Origin: Nipponacmea schrenckii
Taxonomy: Eukaryota; Mollusca; Gastropoda; Lottiidae
Direction: 5' to 3'
Assembly (NCBI GenBank): GCA_030562195.1
Contig: CM060201.1
Span: forward strand, 22,332,454 to 22,396,453
Length of the DNA stretch: 64,000 bases
This document shows positions 11,146 through 22,594 of the stretch, piece after piece (the first letter of the stretch is position 1; the number at the start of each line of letters is the position of its first letter). The notes beneath the pieces are model-generated. The model did no database searches, was not told the DNA's origin, and worked only from the letters and a program-made list of their open reading frames with translations. The translations under genes were made by a program, and so were the position numbers.

Positions 11146-11799
11146 CGTACTAAATAACAAAATAACACATTTAGTTAAAGTATACTGCGTCTTTAAATGA
11201 ACATAAGGTATAATATCAAAGCTGTATATATATATATATATATTCATCAGTGAACTTACATGGTGTATGGTGAATATTGTTCTATTGATCTAAAAAATAT
11301 GCCATACTAATCAACATGTTACATGCGACCCCCAACCCCCGGCACACTCCCGAAACAATGTAATTTAATATTGTATTACTTTAAAACACCCCCCCCCCCC
11401 CAAAAAAAAATAAAGTTCCACTACTGCCTCCATAGATATCCTATAAATAACGTATATGACTGCCCCGGTTGTCTGGTGACCATCAAGTTATTTTTAGCAT
11501 GTATTGGATTTTCCCCAAGATTAAAAATAGAGTATAGGTCATATTCTAAAATAGTTTGTAATACGTTTTAGTTTCAATTCCAAGAAATCGAATCCCAGGG
11601 AAATATGTGTATCGTGTATAATATGGTTGCTAATTTTGGATATATTTGATTTACTGTAATCGTAACATACGTATTTAATACATTCTGAAGAAATGAAATA
11701 AAAATAAAATAAAAATCAAAAAGTATAAATCAGTAAAATAAATGATAAATATTAAAAATATAACACTATTCCCCAGGCTTCCTTTCCTACAAATATCCT

Positions 11800-11965
11800 G
11801 ATTTATCATGCAGACGGAGAAAAACAATTTAAAAAAAAAGAGAGACGTTATATTTAATGTCTGGGCTGGTATTCCCCATTGGCACATTTCCAACTTTAGC
11901 AACAACAAAATTTGCCTTGGAAAACGGCAAAATAAAGCAAGATCCCAAATTCTCAATGAAATATT
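11800..11965 (-). pseudogene. Broken SLC26 transporter fragment (copy 2)
   Basis: The plus strand shows 'ggctggtattccccattggc' and 'tttgccttggaaaacggcaa', which correspond to the intact gene near 14,908-14,975 ('gctggcattcccgttggcac'). On the minus strand the frame is broken. The neighbouring 'tgcagac.g' followed by an A run and 'ttatatttaatgtc' is shared with copy 1 at 185-290 but not with the intact gene, so copies 1 and 2 share a common rearranged ancestor. Confidence 0.75.
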
Positions 11966-12419
11966 TGTTCACCCTAGTACATCTGGGAGATTCACTCTCT
12001 CCCTACCGTAACCCAGAAGCTATTGAAATGAAGTACAAATCAGAAACATTTTTAAACAAAAAGGATGATATTCTATACAAGACAGAGCTAATCAAATAAA
12101 GATATGCCAAATACATACTGTTTAACAATATTGTCAGCCAAAACCAAACCAAATATGGCTATATTATACACAATTACGTTACTTACCTTCAAATTAGATT
12201 TTGAAATACATCCAATTGACTAAAACGAAGCTCTGAAATCGAGGACGTTTATCTGCAGACTGCTTTGCCCGAAATGAAGCTTGGTTGGATATAGGCCTAG
12301 CTCTATGTCGTTTGGTTGATTACCAATTGATTACCAATTGATTACACGCATCTTTATTGCACAATAATAATTAAGTCCGTGTTATTTTTAGAAATACTAT
12401 TCTCCACCTTTTGGGATTT

Positions 12420-12920
12420 TTGAATGCAGATTTCCAACTGGTTTTTGGTCTAGATTTGGAATATGATGTCTGCAATTGCCTTTCTTTCAGATCTTTTAGT
12501 ATTTGTGATAGATGAGTGACGCATTGCGGAAGGATAATTCTAAGTATAGGTCGTTTTGTGTGCTTTGACAGACAGGTTAATGCAAGTCTGTAGCCAGGTG
12601 CGGGGGTGGGGGGTGGCTGGCTATAATCATTCATCCATGCATATACACAATTGAAGAGGATTCGTCAGTTTTATTTATTTGAGAGTCAATTTGATCGTGT
12701 CAGAAGATTCGGGTCTTGGTGTATAAAGTGTAGGTTATTTCCCTTTATGAATATGAATTGCTTTTCATGAATATTAATGAGCCCAAGTCTAAATTTGGTC
12801 ATTTATTGTGTCTTTTTTTGCAGTTGTCTGTGATTCGACAATTCACCAACTTCCGTATACTAAATTACCCAATGTAAACACTGTAAACTGGGTTCTGTAT
12901 TTATACTGTTTGAAAAAGGG
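12420..12920. repeat. Duplicated flank (partner of 1-60 and 644-870)
   Basis: Contains the same 'ctggtttttggtctagattt' and 'tgcatatacacaattgaaga' blocks as the window start, in the same order and orientation. No gene. Confidence 0.75.
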
Positions 12921-13149
12921 TCGTAAATATAAATGTATTTGTTGACAATACTGTGATAGGGTCTAAACTCTTTCATGAGACATATTGATAAGTTTTCAAC
13001 AAAATTTTCGAAATAGTTCCTTTATTGGTAATTGGTATTATAGATGAGATAGTTATGTTTGTATATGTTGGACATCGAAATCAACAGTAATGGACATTTG
13101 AGGACAATTTAAAGGTATAATATCCCTTAGAATGAACATACAGTAAAAG

Positions 13150-13600
13150 TATAAATGTATATAGGACTTACCAGGTGTTGTGACTAAACAATACGATCTG
13201 TATATAATATGGTATATCTATTAAACTAAGTTATTATTGAAAAACACTTCTAACTTAAACTTAAGAGTAAACAATAAGAGTATATATTCATCAGTTAGAC
13301 TTACCAGGTGTCATGACTAAAGAATAGAATCTCTATATAACATGATATATCTATTAAACTAAGTTATTATTGAAAAACACTTCTAACCTAAACTTGGTCA
13401 ATAAGAGTATATATTCATCAGTAAGACTTACCAGGTGTCATGACTAAAGAATAGAATCTCTATATAACATGATATATCTATTAAACTAAGTGATTATTGA
13501 AAAACACTTCTAACTTAAACTTGGTCAATAAGAGTATATATTCATCAGTTAGACTTACCAGGTGTCATGACTGATCTGCATGTAATACATGTATCAATTA
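13150..13600. repeat. About 127-bp tandem repeat downstream of SLC26
   Basis: Three to four units with 'cttaccaggtgtcatgacta', 'ctattaaactaagttattat' and 'agagtatatattcatcagtt'. A single related piece, reverse orientation, occurs near 60,848-60,875 ('gacaccaggtaagttcactg') inside a MITE, so the array seems to be an expansion of part of that element family. Confidence 0.85.
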
Positions 13601-13831
13601 AACTTAGTCTAGTTAGTCAATTTAATTGGATGATTACTTAGTTTTATGAAATTATTTGATTATACACGGGTCCTGGTTTTGACACCAGGCAAGTAGACGG
13701 ATGAACAAAAACTCATTTTGGCCAAGTTTAAAATTAAAAGTTTATGGTTATTCCAAGGGGTAATATACCATTAAAACGAATATGAGGAGGGGGTTTGGGT
13801 GTGGTTGGTTATGGGGTCAGGCCACTCCATC

Positions 13832-15874
13832 TTAAAATTTTGTCGTTAAAGAGTAGTCATACACACCCGTCGCATAGAGGGCGTCGTGTATGTCATAAAA
13901 TACATTGTTCCTATCAAAATCTGAAAATAATGCAGAACGTTCTAATGTATTCAACGTCGACCTGGGTAATCGAGTCAAATAGATGGACACTCCCACGTGA
14001 TCATATTCACTAATAATCTGCTTCAGAATGTTGACCCCTGAGAGGTCAATATACGTCATATGAACGCAATCTAGTATAATGTATTGAATTATCTCCGCTT
14101 CGTCTTTGGGTGGAACTTGGTGATCTGGCGCCTCGCTGCCACTCTTCGGTTCAGAATCCGAATAAATGTCTATTTCTTTACAAGATTTCTGCGATTTTGG
14201 ATTGAAAACATTTTCATATAAAAGTTTTTTGAATCTTTCGGCGTTAACAAAATACAGCTGAGATTGGAAGGTGAAGATTCGGACACGAGGCAGATCATCA
14301 GTGGCTGATTTGTAAGATTTATCCAGGAAAATCTGTTCCCCATCAGGGAGACTGACTGTGTATCCTCTTGACAACTGATTTTGAAGGATAACTGATAAAA
14401 TAGAAACTGAAATCCCAACCACAATGCCTATGTCAAGATCCACGAATACGCCGACTAAAAATGTCGCTAGCCAAATTATAAAGTCAGGTTTGGACACCCG
14501 CCATATTCCAGGCAAATTCAAGAGTTGAAGAAGCAAATTTTTCATAGCAACCACAATCATGGCTGCCAATACAGCGACCGGAAGTGAGGCAAATAATGGT
14601 CCCGCTGCTAATAAAATTATCAAAATAAAGATGGCGGATATAATTCCATTCAAGGTTGTCTTAGATCCCAAAGATTGGAGGATCATTGTTCGAGGTGGGG
14701 CCGTACACGATGGAAAACACAGAAAAAACGAGCTGACAAAGTTACTCATGCCATAAGCGACCAATTCTTGATTGTCGTTAATTTCATAATCGTTGAGTCG
14801 GGCCATCAGTTTGGCCAAAGCGATCGTTAAAGCAAATACCAAAATGGCGATAATAAATCCATCCACAGCGATTCTTGGAATTATTTTTAAGTCTGGTAAC
14901 CTTGGAGCTGGCATTCCCGTTGGCACATTGCCAACTATAGCTACACCAAAGTTGCCTTGGAAATCGGCAAAATATGAAATCATGGTGGATACAATAATTA
15001 CTATCAGGTCGATGGGAATCGGAATTTTTAACTTCGCCTTGAATCTTTCGTTGATTCCAACTTTTACACCGAGCAAGATGAATATCGATACGAGCGCCAC
15101 ACACAAGTCGCCTAGGTTGGTGGAATTTATTTGTGAAAAGATATCAATGTATGTTTTCACTAATTTCCCGGCTCCAGCGTGGGGATGGATTTTTATGTTC
15201 AGCATTTTTCCAACTTGGCTTGTAGCGATATGAACGGCGGAGGCAGTCGTAAATCCGCCAATAAATGACACAGACAAGTAACTGGTCAAAAATCCCAGAC
15301 GTAAGAAGCCCATAACTAATAAAATAGCTCCCGCCAAGAATGTCACTGCCATAGCAACGCCGACCTTATACTCCAGTATCACTTCCGCCGACATTGTAAC
15401 ATTGACGTCACTGTTGCTAAGGTTAGAAGCGACGCTTTCGCTCTGGAAAATTCCCGCCTCGCGTTCAACAATGGAGGCAGTCAGAACGGCAAATAAAGCA
15501 TTGGTTCCCATTGAGATATGAGGCGACGTTCCGAATACCAAATACAATAAAACGGGGTAGAAGGACGTATACAGACCGTAAACAGGTTGTAAGGACGCAA
15601 GTAATCCGAGCCCGAGTCCGAGTGGTAGATGAATAAACCCAGCTGAAAGTCCCGCCAAAATGTCATTCAGAATGTAGTTTAAACGATATGACTTCACTAC
15701 CTTTATAACAGGAAAGAAAGCTAAAAGGGAGGTAATGAATGATTGTACTGAACAAGAACACAATGATTTCATCTTTTTTTTACAGTTAAAGGCTGGTGGT
15801 TCTTGTCGCTGGTAGGCCAAGTCTACTTCATCCTGCGTATACACTCGCCTGTTTATCCTAATCTGGGGCTCCAT
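13832..15874 (-). CDS. SLC26 family anion transporter, single coding exon
   Basis: A 680-residue membrane transporter of the SulP/SLC26 family, which exchanges or channels anions such as chloride, bicarbonate, sulfate or oxalate across the plasma membrane. I start at MEPQIRINRRVYTQDEVD because an acceptor (tttttcag) lies just upstream at 15,883, making earlier in-frame residues intronic. Residues about 75-140 show the family signature: PVYGLYTSFYPVLLY, FGTSPHISMGTN. The canonical PQG is replaced (HLPLGLGLGLLAS). An outer loop carries two sequons (NLS, NVT). Later: GGFTTASAVHIATSQVGKML, SCTAPPRTMILQSLGSKTTL, then a C-terminal STAS domain (about 480-670, with YIILDCVHMTYIDLSGVNIL). Length is near the usual 650-760. 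Vertebrate relatives have about 20 coding exons; here there is none to split. Substrate and paralogue cannot be decided. Confidence 0.95.
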   Translation of the reverse strand: MEPQIRINRRVYTQDEVDLAYQRQEPPAFNCKKKMKSLCSCSVQSFITSLLAFFPVIKVVKSYRLNYILNDILAGLSAGFIHLPLGLGLGLLASLQPVYGLYTSFYPVLLYLVFGTSPHISMGTNALFAVLTASIVEREAGIFQSESVASNLSNSDVNVTMSAEVILEYKVGVAMAVTFLAGAILLVMGFLRLGFLTSYLSVSFIGGFTTASAVHIATSQVGKMLNIKIHPHAGAGKLVKTYIDIFSQINSTNLGDLCVALVSIFILLGVKVGINERFKAKLKIPIPIDLIVIIVSTMISYFADFQGNFGVAIVGNVPTGMPAPRLPDLKIIPRIAVDGFIIAILVFALTIALAKLMARLNDYEINDNQELVAYGMSNFVSSFFLCFPSCTAPPRTMILQSLGSKTTLNGIISAIFILIILLAAGPLFASLPVAVLAAMIVVAMKNLLLQLLNLPGIWRVSKPDFIIWLATFLVGVFVDLDIGIVVGISVSILSVILQNQLSRGYTVSLPDGEQIFLDKSYKSATDDLPRVRIFTFQSQLYFVNAERFKKLLYENVFNPKSQKSCKEIDIYSDSEPKSGSEAPDHQVPPKDEAEIIQYIILDCVHMTYIDLSGVNILKQIISEYDHVGVSIYLTRLPRSTLNTLERSALFSDFDRNNVFYDIHDALYATGVYDYSLTTKF

Positions 15875-15882
15875 TTCTATTT

Positions 15883-16440
15883 CTGAAAAAATGTATATCA
15901 ATCAAATCAATTCAATAAATATGTTTTAAGCCTACTAATGTGTTTTTTGTCAAAGTGTGTATAAAATGAAATGGATTAATAAAATTATAAAAAAAAGCTA
16001 AAATTCAAATTAGATCATATTGAAATAAAAATTAGATTCATAGTTTTTAAATAGAAATAAGTGTAATGAGATGAATAGATAGATTTAGATGAATAAATAA
16101 ATAGAAAGAAGAAAGAGAGAAATAAATAAATTTAGAAATAAGCAAAGTCACTGAACTCACTGTTCAGAATTAAGAAGTCAACAACGAGAAGTCTCTTAGT
16201 ACAACCTTTTCCTCAAATCTAATTCACATCCTTCTCTTAAACCTTAAACCATATTTCTACACTTAAAAAAATTAATTACGATTCCAATTTCCAATCAGAC
16301 GTCTGTGGTTCCCGAAATTTCACTAAAAACAATTTAACATTAAAGATAAAATTACTTACTCTGCAATTGATGAAATTTCAGAAATTCTGCAAAAGTCTTG
16401 TTTTTCTCGTCTCGTTCACTGTGGAATGAACTAAACGCCT
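15883..16440 (-). promoter_or_regulatory. SLC26 5' region: UTR intron and likely first exon
   Basis: A donor 'gtaagt' on the minus strand at 16,359-16,354 follows a likely non-coding exon starting somewhere near 16,400-16,450. The intron runs to the acceptor at 15,883-15,884, eight bases upstream of the ATG. A SINE begins at about 16,595, so the promoter is probably confined to about 16,400-16,590. No TATA box was identified with confidence. Confidence 0.5.
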
Positions 16441-16594
16441 GGAAGTTTCAACTTCATTTGATCAGTTTTCTACCCTCGAGTCTTTCATTCAACGCCATTT
16501 CTAAAAAATTACAATTTCAACAATTAAGAGGCAATACCACGCATTGAATCATCTTCACAATGTTCAACTTTTATACACTGCAATATCCACCTTT

Positions 16595-16890
16595 CTTGTA
16601 TCATGAATGAAACAACGGTCTAACGAGGAGGGGCAACTTCATGCAGTGTGTAATGAGGGAAATTTTGCCAGGACAGCGGCATGTGCCTACTCTTGTTGCG
16701 ATTTCCAGCTGTCAAGAGATCTTTTACGTACACAGTCTGTAGCACACAGGACATCAGTTTATTGTTCTTTCTATGTTAGTCCCTCGGACTCAGGAAAATG
16801 TGAAAATCCATCTCGATCTTTTCCAGGATCGAACCCTAGGACCCTCAAGTTAGCTAGCGAGAGTGTAACTCACTGAGCCACGACGGCTCC
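16595..16890 (-). mobile_element. tRNA-derived SINE, near full-length
   Basis: On the minus strand it opens with 'ggagccgtcgtggctcagtg' and a B box variant, continues with the body ('acaataaactgatg'), and ends with the 'ggcaaaatttccctcat' and 'gcatgaagttgcc' part. It lacks most of the central segment compared with the copy at 900-1,275. It lies directly upstream of the SLC26 gene. Confidence 0.8.
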
Positions 16891-18330
16891 TTGAAAACAA
16901 GCTCAGCTAATGACTAAGTATTAATTTGATATCTGAAGATTTATATATATAAGCTTATATGTATGTTGTTTATGCCGATATTTTAAAACGATTTGGAACA
17001 AAATTAAAACAAAGAATTCCTATTTCAAATTGAATGCGGAGACGCCCCTTTAAATAAAACTGAATAAGTCCTGAATAGCAAAATGCGGGTCAAAACCTAA
17101 AAGATGAATAGGTATTATTGTCGCCTATTGATAATGTACGTGTTCAAATAAAGAAATGAAACCACTTCAAAACCGCTTTTTTAATGCACTTAAAGATGTT
17201 TTATAGTATCAAGGCCATAAAGCATAAAAGCGCATCGGTAACACCTATCTTCGCAATGTTTAGATGACTTCTTACTGATACCTTCACTGCAAGAGACACA
17301 GTTTTTACCTGACAGGGTGCAGCGATTTGATTGAATTGTACGCCAGAGACTAGAGCAAATCGAAGCCCTGGAAAGAATGGCTGTAAACTTTATTGTTTTG
17401 AGTTCACAGATTATCTGCGAGAGTCTCTGATTGGTTGTAACCGTTAACGTACGATCCAATCAAAGTATTTACAAATTAGAAAAGTGACTAATGCAGTCAA
17501 GGTATAAGCACGAAGTTGACTGACATTGTGAAGATGGACATATCAGAGGTTCGGAGAGACTTGCTCGACAAACAAAATTTTATAAGAAATGTACTCACTA
17601 ATGACTGACTATGTCTATTTCAACCTATAAACATATTTACAATAATAATGTATATGAATTATTATGATTCAGGGCGGTGTTAACCACTGCGAACGTCATT
17701 ACAGGGCGGTGGATGCTGGTCGAGGTGGAAACAGGATATATTTAAATTATGGAAGTAACACTAATGCTAATTAAATCCCACAATTGAATATCACAAAAAG
17801 ATAATTATCTGCCTTCTAAATAAAACGATCGAAAGATGCGTAATGCCGATACGCGTTTCTAATACACAATCCTCATCAGGATAGCCACATTTGGAAGCAT
17901 AGTTGAATATTTTCATGAAACTAGAACGGCGAAGATGCAAAATGGTCGAATTTAGGTGCCATATAGCCTTAGCTTTCATAAGTAAATGTTGGACAAGAAT
18001 CAAGAGATTTATCAAATTTTGTCTTCCAATGTAGCATGTCGTTCTCTATTAAAGAAAAAACCAAAACTTTTAAACTTCTTACCAAATATCCAATATAACT
18101 CAACGTATGTATTCTAAATACATTCAACAGTCTAAGGCTCACTCCATCATTTAATGACTTGAAAAACGATTTGTCCTCATTTATATGTATTGAAGTGTTT
18201 GATGTTTAAGCCGGACTTACATTGCAGTATTCGGCAACCCTCGATAGTTTCCGTAAAGCCGAGTGTTACATTGAATATACTACATTGACCTTTAATGGTT
18301 TGACAACTAAAACAATCACTAACAATTTAT
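16890..18330. other. No gene supported
   Basis: Mixed AT-rich sequence. Near 17,835-17,885 the minus strand reads 'cctgatgaggattgtgtatt', followed by 'agaaacgcg'; such strings recur in untranslated parts of some retrotransposons, but no transposase or reverse transcriptase frame is present. Open frames of 74-89 codons lack motifs. Confidence 0.45.
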
Positions 18331-18359
18331 TTAACAACTTTAGTTTACGCAGATACTTT

Positions 18360-19000
18360 TTACCAGCAGGTACTTGGTCAAAGCTTTCGGTATGAGTATA
18401 ACAAGAATAACAACTTAGTTTTTCACGAATCCTTTCTACCATCACGTCGTCCTTGGTCAGACCTCTTGGTTTGGCTCATACAGAGCCTTCCGAACAGCTG
18501 GTCCTTGGTCAACCTTTGAGTTATGATATGACAAGGATAACAACTTAGGTTCTACCAGTACGTCCTTGGCCAATCCTCTTGGAATATGATTCAAAAAAGG
18601 AGAACTTTAGCCCATACAGATCCTCTCTCTACAAGCTGGTCCTTGGTCAAACCTGGGTTATGATATGATAAGAAGAACAACTTACGTTCAAGCAGATCCT
18701 CTCTACAAACTGGTCCTTGGCCAATCCTCTTGGAATATGATTCAAAAAAGGAAAACTTTAGCCCATACAGATACTTTCTACCAGTACGTCCTTGGCCAAT
18801 CCTCTTGGAATATGATTAAATAAAGGATAACTTTATGCCATACAGATCCTCTCTCTATAAGCTGGTCCTTGGTCAAACCCGGGTTATGATATGACAAGAA
18901 GAACAACTTACGTTCAAGCAGATCCTCTCTACATACTGGTCCTTGGTCAAACCTCTTGGTAACGATTTTACAAGGATAACCAAGTTAGGTTCAAGCGGAT
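18360..19000. repeat. About 75-bp degenerate tandem repeat
   Basis: Units contain 'tggtccttggtcaaacct', 'tatgatatgacaagaa' and 'agcagatcctctctac'. About nine 'ccttggtc' or 'ccttggcc' words occur at roughly 60-80 base spacing. A related word 'accaactggtccttg' occurs at 20,360 and 'acctgttccttgg' at 34,880. Confidence 0.82.
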
Positions 19001-19439
19001 CTATCTGCTAATTATTTCTCGGTCAAAGTTCTGAGTATTGATTTATTTCAGATAATGTACCTATTTATATCTAGTCGACTGAAACAATGAGAATAGATGA
19101 CTTTAACTCACATCCGCCATATATTCATAGTTACCAACATAATGACGTAATGTAAAGGTTCCAACAGCCTAACCAACTAGGCCAAAGCGCGCCCTTGAAC
19201 CCGTTAACTGTAGTGTGTATCAGACTTATATTGTTAAGATTTTAAGCTGATTTTTTATTTACTATCAAACAATGAATGATTCAAGCCAATAACCCGACTA
19301 GAATAAAATCACTTGGCGAATAGCGTCTTATATTACTATGAATAAAAACAAAAAAGACCAAAAGTGCTCGTAAATCTGACTCCAACTGGGTTGATTTTTC
19401 ACGAACCGGGTCGGCTTTTTAAAAGACGAATCCATCTTC

Positions 19440-19870
19440 ACTATGTCAAGTTATTATAAAATGCGTTACCTTGACTACAATAGTCATCTTTCTTGTATAA
19501 CATCTTCACAATGTCTAGCTATTACAAACTGTGTCTTATACCTTGACTGCAATAGTCACCTTTCTTGTATAACATATTCACAATAACTAGCAAATACAAA
19601 CTGCGTTACCTTGACTGCAATAGTCACCTTTCTTGTATTACATCTTCACAATGTCTAGCTATTACAAACTGTGTCTTATACCTTGACTGCAATAGTCACC
19701 TTTCTTGTATCACATCTTCACAATGTAGAGTTATTACAAACTGCGTTACCTTGACTGCAATAGTCACCTTTCTTGTATAACATCTTTACAAACTCAAGCT
19801 ATTACAAATTAAGTCTTATACCGTGACAACAAAAGCCATATTTCTTTTATAACACATTCACAATGTCAAG
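19440..19870. repeat. About 70-bp tandem repeat
   Basis: Five to six units of 'ttgactgcaatagtcacctt', 'tcttgtataacatcttcaca' and 'atgtctagctattacaaact'. The same words appear singly near 44,740-44,835, downstream of COMMD9, suggesting a dispersed parent repeat. Confidence 0.85.
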
Positions 19871-20194
19871 CGTCTACAACCTTGACCTCAAACAATTCTG
19901 GCTTCTTCTATAACGGAAGTTAGTAAATGTAGCGATTTGATTGGGTTGTTCACGAGCAAATATAGCCAATCACAGGCCACGACGGACAAACTGTATATGC
20001 CTTCATCATGGCTTATGGTTGGCTTGACTTTATATAATAACTTTACTTTATGAAGGTGACCTAGTTCGAATAAAACTGATATGATTGTTTGTTTATTGGA
20101 TGCAAATTTCATCTCCAGTTACATAAATTTAACTATCTTGCATTTTGAGAAAAAAAAATTTAATCACTCACATTTAACCTATAACCGATTTCAA

Positions 20195-20310
20195 AGAAAG
20201 AAAGATAGAGAAAGAAAGAGAGATCGAGAGAAAGAGAGATAGAGAAAGAAAGATAGAGAAAGAAAGAGAGATCGAGAGAGAGATAGAAAAAAAGATAGGA
20301 AAAGAAAGAG
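20195..20310. repeat. Polypurine (GA-rich) microsatellite
   Basis: 'agaaagaaagatagagaaag'-type purine repeat of about 115 bases on the plus strand. Confidence 0.9.
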
Positions 20311-20605
20311 TAATATTTTACGGGGATTACAACTTGGGACCACGATAAAGGATCCATTCTACCAACTGGTCCTTGAAACTGATCTATCCTGGATCAAGTT
20401 TAGCACCTTCAACAAGCCCCCCCCCCCCCGAACCCCGACTTTCCAATAGAATTAAACAACCACCAGCGACGTGTATTTACTCTCCCGTACAATCAAAATG
20501 AGTCAGTTGAGCGTTAAGTTGTACAAATTCTTTAAAGTATCAAACCACGTACAGAACAGGCGTGCGAATTATTTCTAAGGTCGACTACTGTATATACTTA
20601 TACGT

Positions 20606-20834
20606 TGGTAGAGATTGTAAAGCGGTTTTCTACATTTTGTATATGAATTGCGGACACAGATGGCATCAAATTTTATCAATCCAAGTTTCAGTCAGCTATG
20701 GTTCCTGCAATTCCACTAAATGTAAGTATTTGATGACGTCACTAATAAGCTTGTATATTATATAATGGCCCTTCGCGATAAATGAAGTCATCAAATACAA
20801 ATATAAAAAAATTGAAAACCCTTTTACAATACCT
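20606..20834. mobile_element. Palindromic TTAA MITE, degenerate copy
   Basis: Same family as 45,050-45,342. Left part: 'gagattgtaaagcggttttc', then 'cacagatggcatcaaat' and 'ggttcctgcaattccactaa'. Centre: 'tgatgacgtcactaa'. Right end 'aaaacccttttacaatacct' is followed by TTAA at 20,835-20,838. The left TTAA has decayed. Confidence 0.75.
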
Positions 20835-21374
20835 TTAAAATGGGTGTAGGCCTGTGTACCAGTCTATTGAAATAAATTTAGAAATTTGTTGTTACGAAAA
20901 GTTCGAAATAAAATTAACTGTTAACTGAAACAAGGATTTCTCCCTCTGTTGACATTCTGAAGCCAAAATGGAACTTTTTTTTGTAATGTTTCCCAATGTC
21001 AAAAACCTAAAAATTGGGGAAGGAAGGATGTAAACACATTTCCTGACTTGTAGGAAATGGTGAAAATATTAATATAATGTTATAAAAGTGAATTCTTACC
21101 AATTTCCATAGTGTTATGGTTCTTCTATTTACGACTCGCTGCCCAATTCTCATAAATAACAGGATGAACTATGACCCATAACCTTGCTTTTTGATCTTTG
21201 ACCTTTCTCATTCGAAACCATTCGTTGTATTTTAAATTCCAGTCTGGTGCCACCGTATCTTTATTTAATTTTAATTTATTTAATTTTTATTAACTGATAT
21301 TAAAAGTTTACATGAAATATTTCCGAAAAAATTTAACAACCTAAACACGAATCCGACAGAATAATAATTGTCCA

Positions 21375-21640
21375 CTTAGAAATCAAAGGAATGGAGTTTT
21401 ACGTCCTCCACTCTGCGACTATGTTGGGATGAAGACGGACAACGCCATGCAGTGTATCATGAATCGAATTTATCCAGGTCTGCAGCATTAGCCTACTCGA
21501 TTTCCAACTATCGAACGATCCGAGCACATGGTGCTTTATTTATTGTCCCATCGAAACGACTAGACGCGGTTTTCATCCGACAAGGGAAAATCGGGTTGAA
21601 CAAATCGAAGTTATTATTCGTACTATGTTTGGGATGAACT
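21375..21640 (-). mobile_element. Truncated tRNA-derived SINE
   Basis: The plus strand shows the tail 'aatggagttttacgtcctcc', then 'gacggacaacgccatgcagt' and 'attgtcccatcgaaacgact', all matching the 900-1,275 copy. The tRNA-like head is missing. Confidence 0.8.
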
Positions 21641-21757
21641 GAATCTTTCCAACAGTACCCATTCAGAAAGTAGAGCAGAACGAGATTGGAGTAAAAGTAG
21701 ATTACTATAACTGTTTTCTTTACAACTTGCTGATTCATTCACCTACGCCTTACTTAA

Positions 21758-22504
21758 AGGGACACTTTCGCCCCCCGTTTAGCCAACCGAAACGGCAAAC
21801 TTATAGCCAAGCAAACTAGTACAAGTGCAAAACTGTCTAAATTGGATCCATCAAAACCTTCACTGAGTTAGATGCTTGCTCTGTAACCGGAGGGTCCAGG
21901 GTTCAATCCCTGAAGATTATCCGAAAGCCGTAGTTGCTCAGTGAGTTAGATGCTTGCTCTCTAACCGGAGGGTCCAGGGTTCAATCCCTGAAGACTATCC
22001 GAAAGCCGTAGTTGCTCAGTGAGTTAGATGCTTGCTCTCTAACCGGAGGGTCCAGGGTTCAATCCCTGAAGACTATGCGAAAGCCGTAGTTGCTCAGTGA
22101 GTTAGATGCTTGCTCTCTAACCGGAGGGTCCAGGGTTCAATCCCTGAAGACTATCCGAAAGCCGTAGTTGCTCAGTGAGTTAGATGCTTGCTCTCTAACC
22201 GGAGGGTCCAGGGTTCAATCCCTGAAGATTATCCGAAAGCCGTAGTGGCTCAATGACCAGGGTTAAATCCCTGAAGATTATCCGAAAGCCGTAGTGGCTC
22301 AGTGAGTTAGATGCTTTATCGCTTACTCGAGGGTCCAGAGTTCAATCTCGACAAAACTGATCTATAACTCATTCATTTGCAAAATTTGCTCAACCTTGTA
22401 ACAAAAAGTAACTCCTCCCACTTTTTGGCAATGGGGGACTTACAGTGATTTCCTGGCATATTTTCCTGACACAATAAACCCCCGAAAATGGCGAATCTGT
22501 CCCT
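21758..22504. mobile_element. TTAA-flanked element with a tRNA-like array inside
   Basis: The left end 'agggacactttcgcc' and the right end, whose reverse complement is 'agggacagattcgccatttt', are inverted repeats. Each is flanked by TTAA (21,754-21,757 and 22,505-22,508). The same termini bound a 215-bp element at 52,419-52,633. The interior is mostly the 78-bp tRNA-like array (21,860-22,350). A TTAA target with inverted ends is the piggyBac-type signature; no transposase is present, so it would depend on one elsewhere. Confidence 0.78.
21860..22350 (+). repeat. 78-bp tandem array of SINE tRNA-like heads
   Basis: Five near-identical units have 'gagttagatgcttgctctct' starting at 21,865, 21,943, 22,021, 22,099 and 22,177, exactly 78 bases apart; two decayed units follow. 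Each unit contains 'ttgctcagtgagttaga' (A-box region) and 'ggttcaatccc' (B box), so the array presents at least five consecutive RNA polymerase III internal-promoter-like pairs. The unit matches the first 65 or so bases of the SINE at 1,200-1,275 (minus strand), including 'ggtccagggttcaatccc'. These are not functional tRNA genes: the acceptor arms do not pair. Confidence 0.9.
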
Positions 22505-22594
22505 TTAAGAAAGTAGAGCAGAAACGAGATTGAAATTGAAGTAGAGTACCAACTGACTGATTTCTTAACAATATGAATTTGTCGATTCATAAAT

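Noticed and set aside
17835..17885. Possible retrotransposon hallmark near 17.8 kb
   Set aside because: Only a short resemblance to strings seen in untranslated parts of retroelements; no enzyme domain nearby.
21860..22350. A cluster of tRNA genes
   Set aside because: A- and B-box-like motifs are present, but the ends do not pair into an acceptor stem and the units match the SINE head. Called a SINE-derived array instead.
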